Shown here: positions 16,892 through 25,483 of the stretch, piece after piece | Position numbering within the stretch: the first letter of the stretch is position 1 | Layout: every line of letters starts with the position of its first letter | Assembly (NCBI GenBank): GCA_021775755.1 | Contig: JAJFHE010000036.1 | Location: 1 to 52,197, forward strand | Length of the DNA: 52,197 nt | Reading direction: 5' to 3' | Source: Hyphomicrobiales bacterium | GTDB taxonomy: Bacteria; Pseudomonadota; Alphaproteobacteria; Rhizobiales; JAJFHB01 | The notes under the pieces: model-generated | Seen by the model: the letters and a program-made list of their open reading frames with translations, nothing else | Databases searched by the model: none | What the model was told of the DNA's origin: nothing | Made by a program: the position numbers and the translations under genes

Positions 16892-17006
16892 AAGGCAGGG
16901 TGTTTGACTCGATTTTCGCAGGTGCGTAGACATGAATCGCCGATGCTTGGCATCGCGGCAGATGCACCAGTGACAGTCAACTTCACGCTGACGAGGCAGG
17001 GTTTTT

Positions 17007-17909
17007 GTGACGGATGATCCGGCTACCGCGCCTCGGCAGGACCTAACCCTCCTTACAATTCCGGCAACGTTCGTACTTTTGTGGAGCAGCGGGTTCATCG
17101 TTGCCAAGATTGGTCTCGCGCACGCTGAAACGTTGACTTTCCTCGCCCTGAGATACGGTGTCGTCACACTGCTGATGGCCGGCGTCGCAGTTGCCATGCG
17201 CGCGCCATGGCCGAAGAGCTGGCGCGATGTTGGCCATATCGCCGTTGCCGGAGCGTTGCTCCAGGCGCTTTACTTCGGCGGCGTCTGGCTGGCCATGGGT
17301 CTGGGGGTTGGCGCCGGAGTGGCCGCGCTGATTGTCTGCATGCAACCCATGCTCACGGCCGCCGTCGTTGGGCCTCTGCTTGGTGAACGCGTAACGCGGC
17401 GTCAATGGCTGGGCCTGATCCTCGGCTTCGCCGGCGTTGCCCTGGTGGTGGCGCACAAGCTGGCGCTGGGTTTAGGCAGCACCGTAGGAATGGCTTGGGC
17501 GTTCGCGGGATTGATCGGCATTACCTTCGGCACGATTTACCAGAAGAAATTCTGCTCCGGGATGGACCCGCGCACAGGCTCCGCCATCCAGTTTTTCGTG
17601 GCGGCACTGCTGATAAGCCCGCTTGCGCTGATGTTTGAGGACGGAGTGATTCACTGGACGCCGGGTTTCGTCGGGGCGCTGGCCTATGTGGCCGTGTTCC
17701 TGTCGTTGGTCTCAATGGTTCTGTTGACCGTAATGATCCGGCGCGGGGCCGTGTCGCGCATGACCGGCATGTTCTTCCTTGTGCCGCCAATGGCGACGCT
17801 GCTGGGTTACCTGATACTTGATGAGCCGGTTGGATTGATGGCGCTTGGCGGCATGGCAGTGGCGGTTGTCGGCGTCGCATTGGTGGTTGCACCGGAACGA
17901 ACGGCCTAG
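17007..17909 (+). CDS. EamA/DMT superfamily transporter
   Basis: 300 residues with about ten hydrophobic helices in two EamA repeats, the standard size and layout for drug/metabolite transporters of the inner membrane. The first repeat begins TIPATFVLLWSSGFIVAKIGL (Trp-Ser-Ser-Gly-Phe is typical) and the second ends LGYLILDEPVGLMALGGMAVAVVGVALVV, with the usual ExxxxxxxxG element. The GTG start at 17007 has AGGCAGGG upstream. Substrate is unknown; relatives export amino acids or metabolites. No co-transcribed neighbour is obvious. Confidence 0.88.
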   Translation: MTDDPATAPRQDLTLLTIPATFVLLWSSGFIVAKIGLAHAETLTFLALRYGVVTLLMAGVAVAMRAPWPKSWRDVGHIAVAGALLQALYFGGVWLAMGLGVGAGVAALIVCMQPMLTAAVVGPLLGERVTRRQWLGLILGFAGVALVVAHKLALGLGSTVGMAWAFAGLIGITFGTIYQKKFCSGMDPRTGSAIQFFVAALLISPLALMFEDGVIHWTPGFVGALAYVAVFLSLVSMVLLTVMIRRGAVSRMTGMFFLVPPMATLLGYLILDEPVGLMALGGMAVAVVGVALVVAPERTA

Positions 17910-18099
17910 GTTGGTTCAATGTTTCCCCCAGTCTGCGGTAAATCGGGTTTTCAGCTGCCGAGAACACAGGATAGTGCGTTCTTTGCCGAATTCCGGGCGG
18001 AAACCATGGTCAGCGACACCCAAATCGCACAGACTGCGGGCGCGTTGCCGGATGGTCTTGTGGTCGGCGGTTCAAACTAAGCGGGATGCGCGCTCAGAC

Positions 18100-18237
18100 A
18101 TGCTCTACGAACTCTTCGCCATTGAGCCGGTGACGCCGTCCAAAGGCATGGGGCGGATGTTTCCCAATGCCGTGATTGCCATTCGTGCAACCGGGGCCGA
18201 GCGCGAATGGAACCGCACACGGAGGACGATCTTATGA
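18100..18237 (+). CDS. Small open frame coupled to methyltransferase start, possibly a remnant
   Basis: A 45-codon frame (MLYELFAIEPVTPSKG... ending RTRRTIL) whose TGA overlaps the methyltransferase ATG as ATGA, the arrangement of translationally coupled genes. The frame stays open upstream without a convincing start. I do not recognise the peptide. It may be the 3' end of a decayed upstream gene, since neighbours are damaged. The rest of the 17910-18233 gap shows nothing else that I can name. Confidence 0.3.
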   Translation: MLYELFAIEPVTPSKGMGRMFPNAVIAIRATGAEREWNRTRRTIL

Positions 18238-19030
18238 CGACATCCGATGCGCCCGAATCCCATCAGGAATATGACGACGACCTGACCGCCTTGTTGCAAG
18301 CGATGTGGAGTGAAGGCTTCATGTCGCCCGGGGGGGCACGGGAGAAGTGGACCGCGTCCTTGACGACCTCGACCTCACCGGTCTCGCCGCACTCGATCTG
18401 GGATGCGGTCTTGGTGGTGCAACAGTGCATATCGCCCGGCAGTACGGAGTGGCATCCATCGTCGGCATCGACATCGAGGACAATCTGATCGAGGCCTGCA
18501 TGGACCTGGCATCGCGTGCCGGACTAAAAGAAAGGACGCAGTTCATCGAGGTCGAGCCTGGGCCCCTGCCCGCCGCCGATGCGAGCCTCGATCTGGTGTT
18601 CAGCAAAGACTCGATCATTCATATCGCAGACAAACATGCGCTCGCATGCGACATCTTTCGGTGTCTCAAACCGGGCGGCTGGTTCGCCGCGAGCGACTGG
18701 CTGGCGGGCTACACAAGCACGCCGTCACCGAAAATGCAGGCCTATATCGAGGCCGAAGGGCTGGATTTCGGCCTCGCCTCGGCCGCTGTTTACGAGGCGG
18801 CACTCGGGGCCGCGGGCTTTGTCGACATCCGTATCGCCGACCGCAACCCGTGGTACAGGCAGGAAGCGCGGCGGGAACGGGACAATTTGAAAGGGACCCT
18901 TTATGCGGGCCTCGAATCCGCCGTGGGCAAGGAATTCCTGGAGCATCAGATCGATGTCTGGGAAAAAATGATCGTTGTTCTCGACCGGGGCGAACTCAGA
19001 CCGACCCACCTCAGAGCGCGCAAACCTTAA
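18234..19030 (+). pseudogene. SAM-dependent methyltransferase with frameshift at a 7-G tract
   Basis: The ATG at 18234 has an excellent GGAGG site eight bases upstream and gives MTTSDAPESHQEYDDDL...MWSEGFMSPGG, the normal N-terminus of this methyltransferase group. At the run of seven Gs (18330-18336) the frame is lost. The remaining 680 bases continue in another frame: VDRVLDDLDLTGLAALDLGCGLGG (motif I), IVGIDIEDNLIEAC, PLPAADASLDLVFSKDSIIHI and CLKPGGWFAASDWL. Five or eight Gs would restore one frame, SPGGTGEVDRVL. A GTG at 18347 can start the second part alone but has no comparable ribosome binding site. It is either a pseudogene, a slippage-switched gene or a sequencing error in the homopolymer. 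Related to phosphoethanolamine/sarcosine-type methyltransferases by its motifs, with low certainty. Confidence 0.8.
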
Positions 19031-19062
19031 GCCGCTTTAGCAACGGAACATGAAAGAGTGAG

Positions 19063-19150
19063 CGGGTCGTGGCGATCAACACGGCGATCCACTGGCAAGC
19101 GCGGCATCGGCGAGAAGGTGCACCGGTTCAGATCACTTCTTGTGGAATAC
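19063..19150 (+). pseudogene. Fragment resembling the 3' end of the Asp/Glu racemase-fold gene
   Basis: The stretch encodes VVAINTAIHWQ and, after one frame change, GIGEKVHRFRSLLVEY. It lines up base by base with the last ~100 bases of the gene at 13864-14613 (VVAINTAIYWHALRASGVEDKVQGFGSLLAEY) with small deletions. No upstream part of such a gene is present here. It appears to be the remains of a second copy or of a related gene that once stood next to the methyltransferase. Confidence 0.65.
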
Positions 19151-19217
19151 CGGCCCGCATTGCCCCTGCCATAATTCCGTGTAACGATCGCGCGCTTCAA
19201 GAGGTGCATTTGGTTCG

Positions 19218-22200
19218 ATGACCGGTTTTGGGAGATTTCTCACAGCTCTGGCGATTGCCGTGTTTGCGCTGCTCAGCAGCGCCGGTGACCGCGCCGCCTA
19301 TGCAGGCATGGAGATTTCCGGACCGGCCGGCGAGCGTGTACCGGGTGGGCGCATCGTGCCGCGCGGCGCCAAGTTCACAGTGACGTTTTCAAGCGACGAC
19401 CTCAACGCGACATATCACGTCATCTCCGATGCGGTTTATTCCGGCGGCGCGGCGTATGTGAACGAGACGATCGATCCGCGGAGCGTCGAAATCGATACGG
19501 CATATTACGCTCGTATCACTGGAAACGCGGCGATCACGCGCATTGAGCTTTATCTGACGCACAATGCGCCGGGTGCGACGGGGGGGCCGTACCCGGATCT
19601 CGAAATCGTTCAATCAGAAAACATATGGGTCCTCAACGACCTCGCACGTTTCGCCGGTGCACTCCAGATCCTCAACGAAGGAAGCATCCATGTGGATCGC
19701 GAGATCCGCTATCAGGTGAATCTCTCAGATGAAATTCTGAACTTCGCGCGCGGAGATCAACCGTTCACGCCCGATAATTTCTGGATCTATCTGGCGCGCC
19801 TTGGCGGCACGGTGGAAACCGGCATCCCGATCGGGGAAAGTGCCGCATCGGTCGCGCGTCCGGGTATCGGCGGGCTGATCCGCGGCGCGCAGGAACTCTC
19901 CGCGCTGGCACCGGAAGCCGGCCTTTACGAATTGCGCCTGCAAGTGGGCGACCATGGCCTGATTTACGCTTCGGCGCGGTTTGAAGTGCTGCCGGAAGAG
20001 CTGGCACGCGAGCAGCCGACCTGGGAACCGCCGGTTCCGCTCGACCTCGGTTTCACGCGAGAGGCGCGCCTGCCGAACGGACACAGCTACCGCCTCGGCG
20101 AGCCCGTACGTATAGAGATCGCCTGGACCCGCAACGCCCCGGACGTACCCGACCCGCCGGACTGGTTTCGCGTCAACAGTACGGTCGCCCTCGTCTCTCC
20201 GGGTTTCATCGCACAGGGGTGCGTAACGGGAAATCTCGAGATCCCCTATCACCTCGCGCCTACGATTGATCTTGAGCGCGAGGCGCCCAATCTCTTCGCC
20301 ACGACGCTCGACACGTCGCAGATGCCGGTCGGCCAATATCAGCTCGCGGTGCTCGGCGACAACGATTACGAGGAATCAAATTCCTCCGATCTGCCGCTGG
20401 AGGAAATTCTCGAGTTTGAAATACTGCCACCGCCGGGCGGGGGGCTTCTTACATATGCGCGCAGCGGCGACCGCCATCAGGGCTACTCGTACGAAATCGG
20501 CCTCACCGGAGCGCTGCCCGCCAGCCTCGACGAGGTCTGGGCGCGCATCCTGCGGCCCGCCGCGCAGACCTCCGGCGGCGCAATTCTGCCCGAACGCAAC
20601 TGGATCTCTCAAAGTTTATCCGATGGTGAAACCCGGATCATGCGCGGGGGCCGCTCGTTCATCGATCAGGAACTCCAGCTGATCGGCCGGTTCGGCTGCG
20701 GCAATGCGCGACGCGATTGCGGCGATGTTATTCTCGACCGCGTTGTGCTTCCAGCAGAAGACGAAAGCGTTCCAGAGGAAGTCAAGCGCCGGCTCACGGT
20801 AAGCCCGGCAACGCTTGGCGTTCAGCAGACATGGCCCCTGCTGACATCCGATCCGGTCGAGATCTGCCCGCGCGAACTGCAAGAACCCGGCGATTACCAG
20901 TCTCCGCCTTTCCTTGCCGTCGAGGCGGCCGGCTTTCCGCGCGAGCCGGTTCCCGGCCTGCCGGTCACCATGGCGTTCCGCATCGAGAACGTCAGTCAGC
21001 TTGCCGCCGCCAGCGTGGATCTCGCCTTGACGCTCGCCGACCCTCGCAGTGAGCGTGCGCCGAAGGATCTCGAACACCATGGCAACCTTTGCGCCCCGCT
21101 CGGCGGCGGCCAGTTTCACTGCTCGCTCGGCGATATGGCACCGGGGGCGGTCGCCGATCTCGAGTTCACGGCCGAAACACCGATGACCGGTGCCATTATC
21201 TGGGCGGCGGATCTTGCCAGCGCCGGCGATCTGGGGGCATCAGTTGCGCATGGTGGGCTGATCGGCGCCCGCGCGCCGCCACGCATCGTCGATGCCGTGA
21301 TGCTCAACGATCAGCAGCGCGTTGAGTATGAGACCGCCTCCTATCCCTATCCTGCAGGCGCCAACGCGGATGGCAATGACACGCGCTATCTGCTGATCGT
21401 CGGTCACAATCTGCCGCAGCATCCGCGCGACCGCATCGGCGTAACCGACACGGCAACCATCGGCTACACCTTCCTCGCCTTTCCCGACACAAACAATCCG
21501 CACTATCAGGAATGGTTCTCAAACGGCTGGAGGCGGTTTTATGAAACACGGGACACCGGTGCAGCGCGTGCCCGCGCCGAGGAAGACGGTTATGACGCGG
21601 TGCTGGTGCGCGCCGACCTTCTGAGCGGCGTTATGCCCGGGCGGCACACGCTCACCATCACACACGGGCGCCGGGATCTTGAGGCAAGCGGCCACTGGGC
21701 CCTCCTATTCGGTGAACTTTCGGCAAGGTTTGAATTTGTACGTTTGCTCGAGGGGGGCGGCTTCGATGTTCTCCAGCACGCCTACACACCCGAACGCATT
21801 TATCTGGCCGTTGAGCCCAACGTGCGTCTGCCGGTCAACGAGATCCCCGTGCACCTCAACCTGGAGGATCTCGCTCCCGGCGGCGGTGAAATCGACCTCG
21901 TTGCGCGACGCAGCGAACTCGGCGGCGGAAGTATCTATCTCGCCGGTCCTCTCGACCTGCACAAGGCAGGCGCGGCGGCGGTGTTTTCCGGCGGTACCGC
22001 TATTGCATCGGCCCGTGGGCGCGACGAACCAGGCCTGCTTCAGGCGCGCATCGATGAAAACTTCGTCTTCGAAACCTTCCGGCTGCCCATCGATCCAGTC
22101 GTCGCCTCCGTTGCCGTTGGCACAACGCCGGGCGCCGGGGAGCACAGCTGGTTGTGGCGCGACGCTCTCAACCGGGCCGCGACCTGCAAAGATGATGTGA

Positions 22201-24386
22201 GCGTCACCGACTGGGCGGTGTTGACGCAGTCACAGTCGGAGGAAATCTGGAACCTCATCGTGCTCACCACGAGCGATCATTTCCCCGGCCAATCGGTCAC
22301 GTTTGGCCATCACGCGGCAACGATCCTGATGCGCGACATGTTCACCGGCATTACCGAACGCCAACTGCGGCGGCTTGAGTGGACGCGCAATACGGCCCCA
22401 GCCGTGCGCGGCCTCGTAGACTATATGCACCCGCGCGCCCATCAGCGCGGGCAGCCGCTGCTGCGCATGAAGGTCAACCGCCTCGACGGTACGGAAACCG
22501 AATACCGTTATGCGATCCTCAACGATACCGAATGGCTTGCCGAACAGAACGGCACCAGCGAGGCGGCCATCGAGGCCTGGCAGGAACGCGCCACGGTCTC
22601 GGCGATCGACAAGCTGATTGCGGCGGCGAACGAAACCCTTGAGCTGGCGCGCGAGGCGGGCGACTGCGAGGTCGAAGATCTGGTGCGCATGACCGGTTTT
22701 AACTTCGAGCCGGTATCCGAACGGGTGAAGGCCGAGCTCGTGACCCTTGCCGAAGCGGTATCCGGCAGCGGCAGCCGGTCCGCCGTCTGGGTGCCGGACC
22801 TCTCAGCGCGCTTCTGGATCGATCAGGTCGCGCCGCTGGCTGAAGCCGTGCGCCGTCAGCAGCAGATCTCCGACACCGATACCGACCTGACGCTGGCCGC
22901 CGTGACACTCCTCACGCTTCCCTTCATGCTGGCGGAAAATGCGGCCGTCATGCTGGTCACCTTCGCTATCGATCTCATCGATCTCGGGGTCTCGACCGCA
23001 AGCGAACTCAGCCAGTATTTCGCCAGCCAGACCGAGGTTGCGTTCGCGTCCGGCGCGGCGGTGACACTCGGCGACGCGCGCCATACTCAGGCACTTGAAA
23101 CCGCCAAAGGTTGGGCCAGCACGTCTTTCGGTATCGGCACGGCAGCGTTCGGCGTCATCACCGGCGGCCTTGAGGTGCTGCCGAGAATCGCCGCGCTTCG
23201 CCGCGTCGCACGCGGCCGCCATGTCGCCCGCACGGTCGAGGGGGCGGCAAGCCTCGAAACGCTCAGGCCTGTGGACCTTCAGGATTTCGGCGCGTTTGCG
23301 ATCAGTTCGCGCATGCGGGCGCAAGAAGCGGGGCTTGAAACACTCACCGACATTGAGCGGCGTTCGCTGGCGCTGGTTGACGAGTATGCAACGGTCAATC
23401 AGGCAACACGGCTGCTGCCGGAACCGGACCTGCCGGCGGCCGGGTTGGTCGATTCTTCCGCGCCGTCCGCTCCGATCCGCTTCGATCCGGGCGCCCGGGA
23501 CGACCTTGCAACCGCACGCCCACCGCCCGGCGGGCGCATCGAGACGCCCCAGGCGGGGGGCGATGTTCCCAACGCGCTTGAAACGCGCGCTCCCCCAAAC
23601 GCAGAAGTGCATTTCACCGGCGCAAACGAATTGCCCGGCAGCCTGCCACTCGGCGAGCGCCTTGGCGGCGGCTATACCAGCGAAGTATTCGCGCATGGCG
23701 ACGATCCGGAAAACCTCGCCGTTCGTATCACCTACTTCCGTGAGAGCTCGCCCGCTGCCGCACTTGACAGCTTCGGCGATCAGGCGTTGCGGACACGGGT
23801 GCGTTCGGACCATGTGCGGCCGGTACGTATTCACGAAGCTCACGACGTGCCGGGCGGCGAGTTCCGCGGGCAGATTATTACCCGTGTCAGTGTGGTTGAG
23901 CGCATGCCGGAGACGGCACAGCAAACCCTCGCGCGCCAAGGCGGCCAAATGAGCATCGCGCAGATGATGGCGTTCGAAGGCGCTATGCGCGACATCAACC
24001 GCCAGGGGCTCGTGTGGCTCGACAACAAGTGGGACAATTTCGCCTTCGTGCCTTCTCCGCAAGGCGGCGGGCGCATCGAAGTTGTGATCATGGATCCCGG
24101 TGGCATCGCCCCTGTACGCGCCAGCGCAAGTTCCAGTGCCGCCGACATCGCCCGCCGGATCCAGCTGCGCATCAATGGCGATTTTGCCACGCACAACCCG
24201 GACTTCGCATGGATCGGCAATCCGGTGCTGCGAACCTCGGTTCGTCAGGAAGGCATCATGGCAGACTTCGGCGACGCCTTCGATTATGGCGCCATGGGTA
24301 TTCCAGGTCGCGAACAGCTCATATTCAATGCCCGTTCGGGCAACGATTTTGAGGTTGTCGTACCACTTCTGGATGCAGCGGAATAG
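19218..24386 (+). CDS. Very large exported protein with C-terminal protein-kinase-like domain
   Basis: 1722 residues. An N-terminal Sec signal (MTGFGRFLTALAIAVFALLSS, cleavage near AAYA) is followed by ~1000 residues of beta-rich, Ig/CARDB-like segments (for example VPGLPVTMAFRIENVSQLAAASVDLAL). A helical region follows, then a hydrophobic segment at ~1224-1256 and another around 1290. The C-terminal ~240 residues show kinase-fold motifs in order: glycine loop LGGGYTSEVF (1482-1491), AVRI with Arg1503 where kinases have Lys, catalytic loop with Asp1602, Lys1604 and Asn1607 in D-x-K-x-x-N spacing, and Asp1626 in MDPGG where kinases have DFG. The HRD histidine is replaced (WLD). So most ATP/Mg-binding residues are kept while the beta3 Lys is Arg. 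No known family name fits the whole chain. Architecture recalls secreted multidomain toxins with C-terminal effector domains, but no immunity gene is evident. Confidence 0.85.
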   Translation: MTGFGRFLTALAIAVFALLSSAGDRAAYAGMEISGPAGERVPGGRIVPRGAKFTVTFSSDDLNATYHVISDAVYSGGAAYVNETIDPRSVEIDTAYYARITGNAAITRIELYLTHNAPGATGGPYPDLEIVQSENIWVLNDLARFAGALQILNEGSIHVDREIRYQVNLSDEILNFARGDQPFTPDNFWIYLARLGGTVETGIPIGESAASVARPGIGGLIRGAQELSALAPEAGLYELRLQVGDHGLIYASARFEVLPEELAREQPTWEPPVPLDLGFTREARLPNGHSYRLGEPVRIEIAWTRNAPDVPDPPDWFRVNSTVALVSPGFIAQGCVTGNLEIPYHLAPTIDLEREAPNLFATTLDTSQMPVGQYQLAVLGDNDYEESNSSDLPLEEILEFEILPPPGGGLLTYARSGDRHQGYSYEIGLTGALPASLDEVWARILRPAAQTSGGAILPERNWISQSLSDGETRIMRGGRSFIDQELQLIGRFGCGNARRDCGDVILDRVVLPAEDESVPEEVKRRLTVSPATLGVQQTWPLLTSDPVEICPRELQEPGDYQSPPFLAVEAAGFPREPVPGLPVTMAFRIENVSQLAAASVDLALTLADPRSERAPKDLEHHGNLCAPLGGGQFHCSLGDMAPGAVADLEFTAETPMTGAIIWAADLASAGDLGASVAHGGLIGARAPPRIVDAVMLNDQQRVEYETASYPYPAGANADGNDTRYLLIVGHNLPQHPRDRIGVTDTATIGYTFLAFPDTNNPHYQEWFSNGWRRFYETRDTGAARARAEEDGYDAVLVRADLLSGVMPGRHTLTITHGRRDLEASGHWALLFGELSARFEFVRLLEGGGFDVLQHAYTPERIYLAVEPNVRLPVNEIPVHLNLEDLAPGGGEIDLVARRSELGGGSIYLAGPLDLHKAGAAAVFSGGTAIASARGRDEPGLLQARIDENFVFETFRLPIDPVVASVAVGTTPGAGEHSWLWRDALNRAATCKDDVSVTDWAVLTQSQSEEIWNLIVLTTSDHFPGQSVTFGHHAATILMRDMFTGITERQLRRLEWTRNTAPAVRGLVDYMHPRAHQRGQPLLRMKVNRLDGTETEYRYAILNDTEWLAEQNGTSEAAIEAWQERATVSAIDKLIAAANETLELAREAGDCEVEDLVRMTGFNFEPVSERVKAELVTLAEAVSGSGSRSAVWVPDLSARFWIDQVAPLAEAVRRQQQISDTDTDLTLAAVTLLTLPFMLAENAAVMLVTFAIDLIDLGVSTASELSQYFASQTEVAFASGAAVTLGDARHTQALETAKGWASTSFGIGTAAFGVITGGLEVLPRIAALRRVARGRHVARTVEGAASLETLRPVDLQDFGAFAISSRMRAQEAGLETLTDIERRSLALVDEYATVNQATRLLPEPDLPAAGLVDSSAPSAPIRFDPGARDDLATARPPPGGRIETPQAGGDVPNALETRAPPNAEVHFTGANELPGSLPLGERLGGGYTSEVFAHGDDPENLAVRITYFRESSPAAALDSFGDQALRTRVRSDHVRPVRIHEAHDVPGGEFRGQIITRVSVVERMPETAQQTLARQGGQMSIAQMMAFEGAMRDINRQGLVWLDNKWDNFAFVPSPQGGGRIEVVIMDPGGIAPVRASASSSAADIARRIQLRINGDFATHNPDFAWIGNPVLRTSVRQEGIMADFGDAFDYGAMGIPGREQLIFNARSGNDFEVVVPLLDAAE

Positions 24387-24401
24387 GCAGGATTGCAGGC
24401 A

Positions 24402-25400
24402 ATGACTTCTGACTCTCAGGCCGTGTTCGCGGCGGCACGTGAAGTCGATTTCACCGAGATACCGGTGATTGACGCAGGCGCCCTGATGACACCGGACGGC
24501 ATGGAGGACGTCGCTAAGGCGATCCATCAGGCAGCAACCCGGGTCGGCTTCTTCTATCTCGCAAATCACGGCATCGAGGCGCATGTAACCGATCGGGCGT
24601 TTGCCGTGGCGCGTGCGTTTTTCGACCTCCCCGAAGAAGCCAAGCAGACCATCGCCATCGATACGGATCAGCGCGGCTGGATGGCAAGCGGCATGTCGAC
24701 AATGGAAGGGGCGGCGACCTGGGACCTGAAGGAAGTGTTCTTCTGGGGCCTGGAGCTTGCGCCCGATCACCCGGATGTTCTTGCCGGCAAGCCGCTCATG
24801 GCCGTCAACAAGTGGCCCGACGCGGTGTTTCCCGAACTGAAGCGCGATCTCCTCCCTTACTACGATGCTGTCTGCGGTGTCGCGCGCCACGTGTTGCGCG
24901 CCATCGCTGTGGGCTTCGGTGCACCAAGGAACTTTTTCGACAAACGCTACGACACCCCATTGGCGCGCGGGCAGCTTGTCTATTACCCGACTTCAGAGCG
25001 GACCCATGAGGCCGAGCAGCGCTTCGGCGTGGCGCCGCATTCGGATTTCGGCGTGCTGACATTCCTGCTTCAGGACGACAGCGGCGGGCTTCAAATAAGA
25101 AACCGCGCCGGTGAGTGGATCGCCGCGCCACCCGTTCCCGATACGCTCGTGTGCAATATCGGCGACCTACTGCAGCGCTGGACGAACGACCGCTTCGTTT
25201 CAACCGAGCACCGGGTGATCAACCGGTCGGGGCGCAAACGCTATTCGATCCCGGTGTTTTTCGATCCCGGTACAGACGCGGTCATCGACCCGCGCGATCT
25301 CAACCTGCCGACGGGCGAAGCGCCGCGCCATGAGCCGGTACGTACCGGCGACCACATCGCCGGGCGAAACCGCAAGGCGTTCGCGCAATATAGATCCTGA
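24402..25400 (+). CDS. 2-oxoglutarate/Fe(II)-dependent dioxygenase, isopenicillin N synthase-like
   Basis: 332 residues from ATG 24402 (a TTG three codons earlier is possible). N-terminal DIOX_N block (IPVIDAGALM...VGFFYLANHGIE) and C-terminal 2OG-FeII_Oxy domain with iron ligands His213 and Asp215 (APHSDFGVLTFLLQDD) and His270 (STEHRVIN), plus the 2-oxoglutarate-binding Arg280-x-Ser282 (KRYSIPVFF). All key residues are present, so it should be active as a hydroxylase, desaturase or cyclase; the substrate is unknown. It begins only 15 bases after the giant gene stops, so it may be read from the same transcript, and it is followed by gentisate dioxygenase 84 bases on. Confidence 0.9.
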   Translation: MTSDSQAVFAAAREVDFTEIPVIDAGALMTPDGMEDVAKAIHQAATRVGFFYLANHGIEAHVTDRAFAVARAFFDLPEEAKQTIAIDTDQRGWMASGMSTMEGAATWDLKEVFFWGLELAPDHPDVLAGKPLMAVNKWPDAVFPELKRDLLPYYDAVCGVARHVLRAIAVGFGAPRNFFDKRYDTPLARGQLVYYPTSERTHEAEQRFGVAPHSDFGVLTFLLQDDSGGLQIRNRAGEWIAAPPVPDTLVCNIGDLLQRWTNDRFVSTEHRVINRSGRKRYSIPVFFDPGTDAVIDPRDLNLPTGEAPRHEPVRTGDHIAGRNRKAFAQYRS

Positions 25401-25483
25401 GACGTGTCTGACGGTTCTCTGGCCAGCCTAATTGCACTAGTGTTTCGACAAAGCTTGCGGAACAACGCCTGAAGGGTGGTTTA

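Noticed and set aside
22803-24890. Long minus-strand frame of nearly 700 codons
   Set aside because: It lies opposite the giant exported protein and the dioxygenase gene, both with clear domains; its composition (Arg/His/Ala-rich, no motif) is that of a shadow frame in GC-rich DNA.
24387-25400. Dioxygenase gene as an immunity gene for the giant protein
   Set aside because: It has a complete 2OG-Fe(II) site and normal length, so a metabolic enzyme is the simpler reading; close spacing alone is not evidence of immunity.
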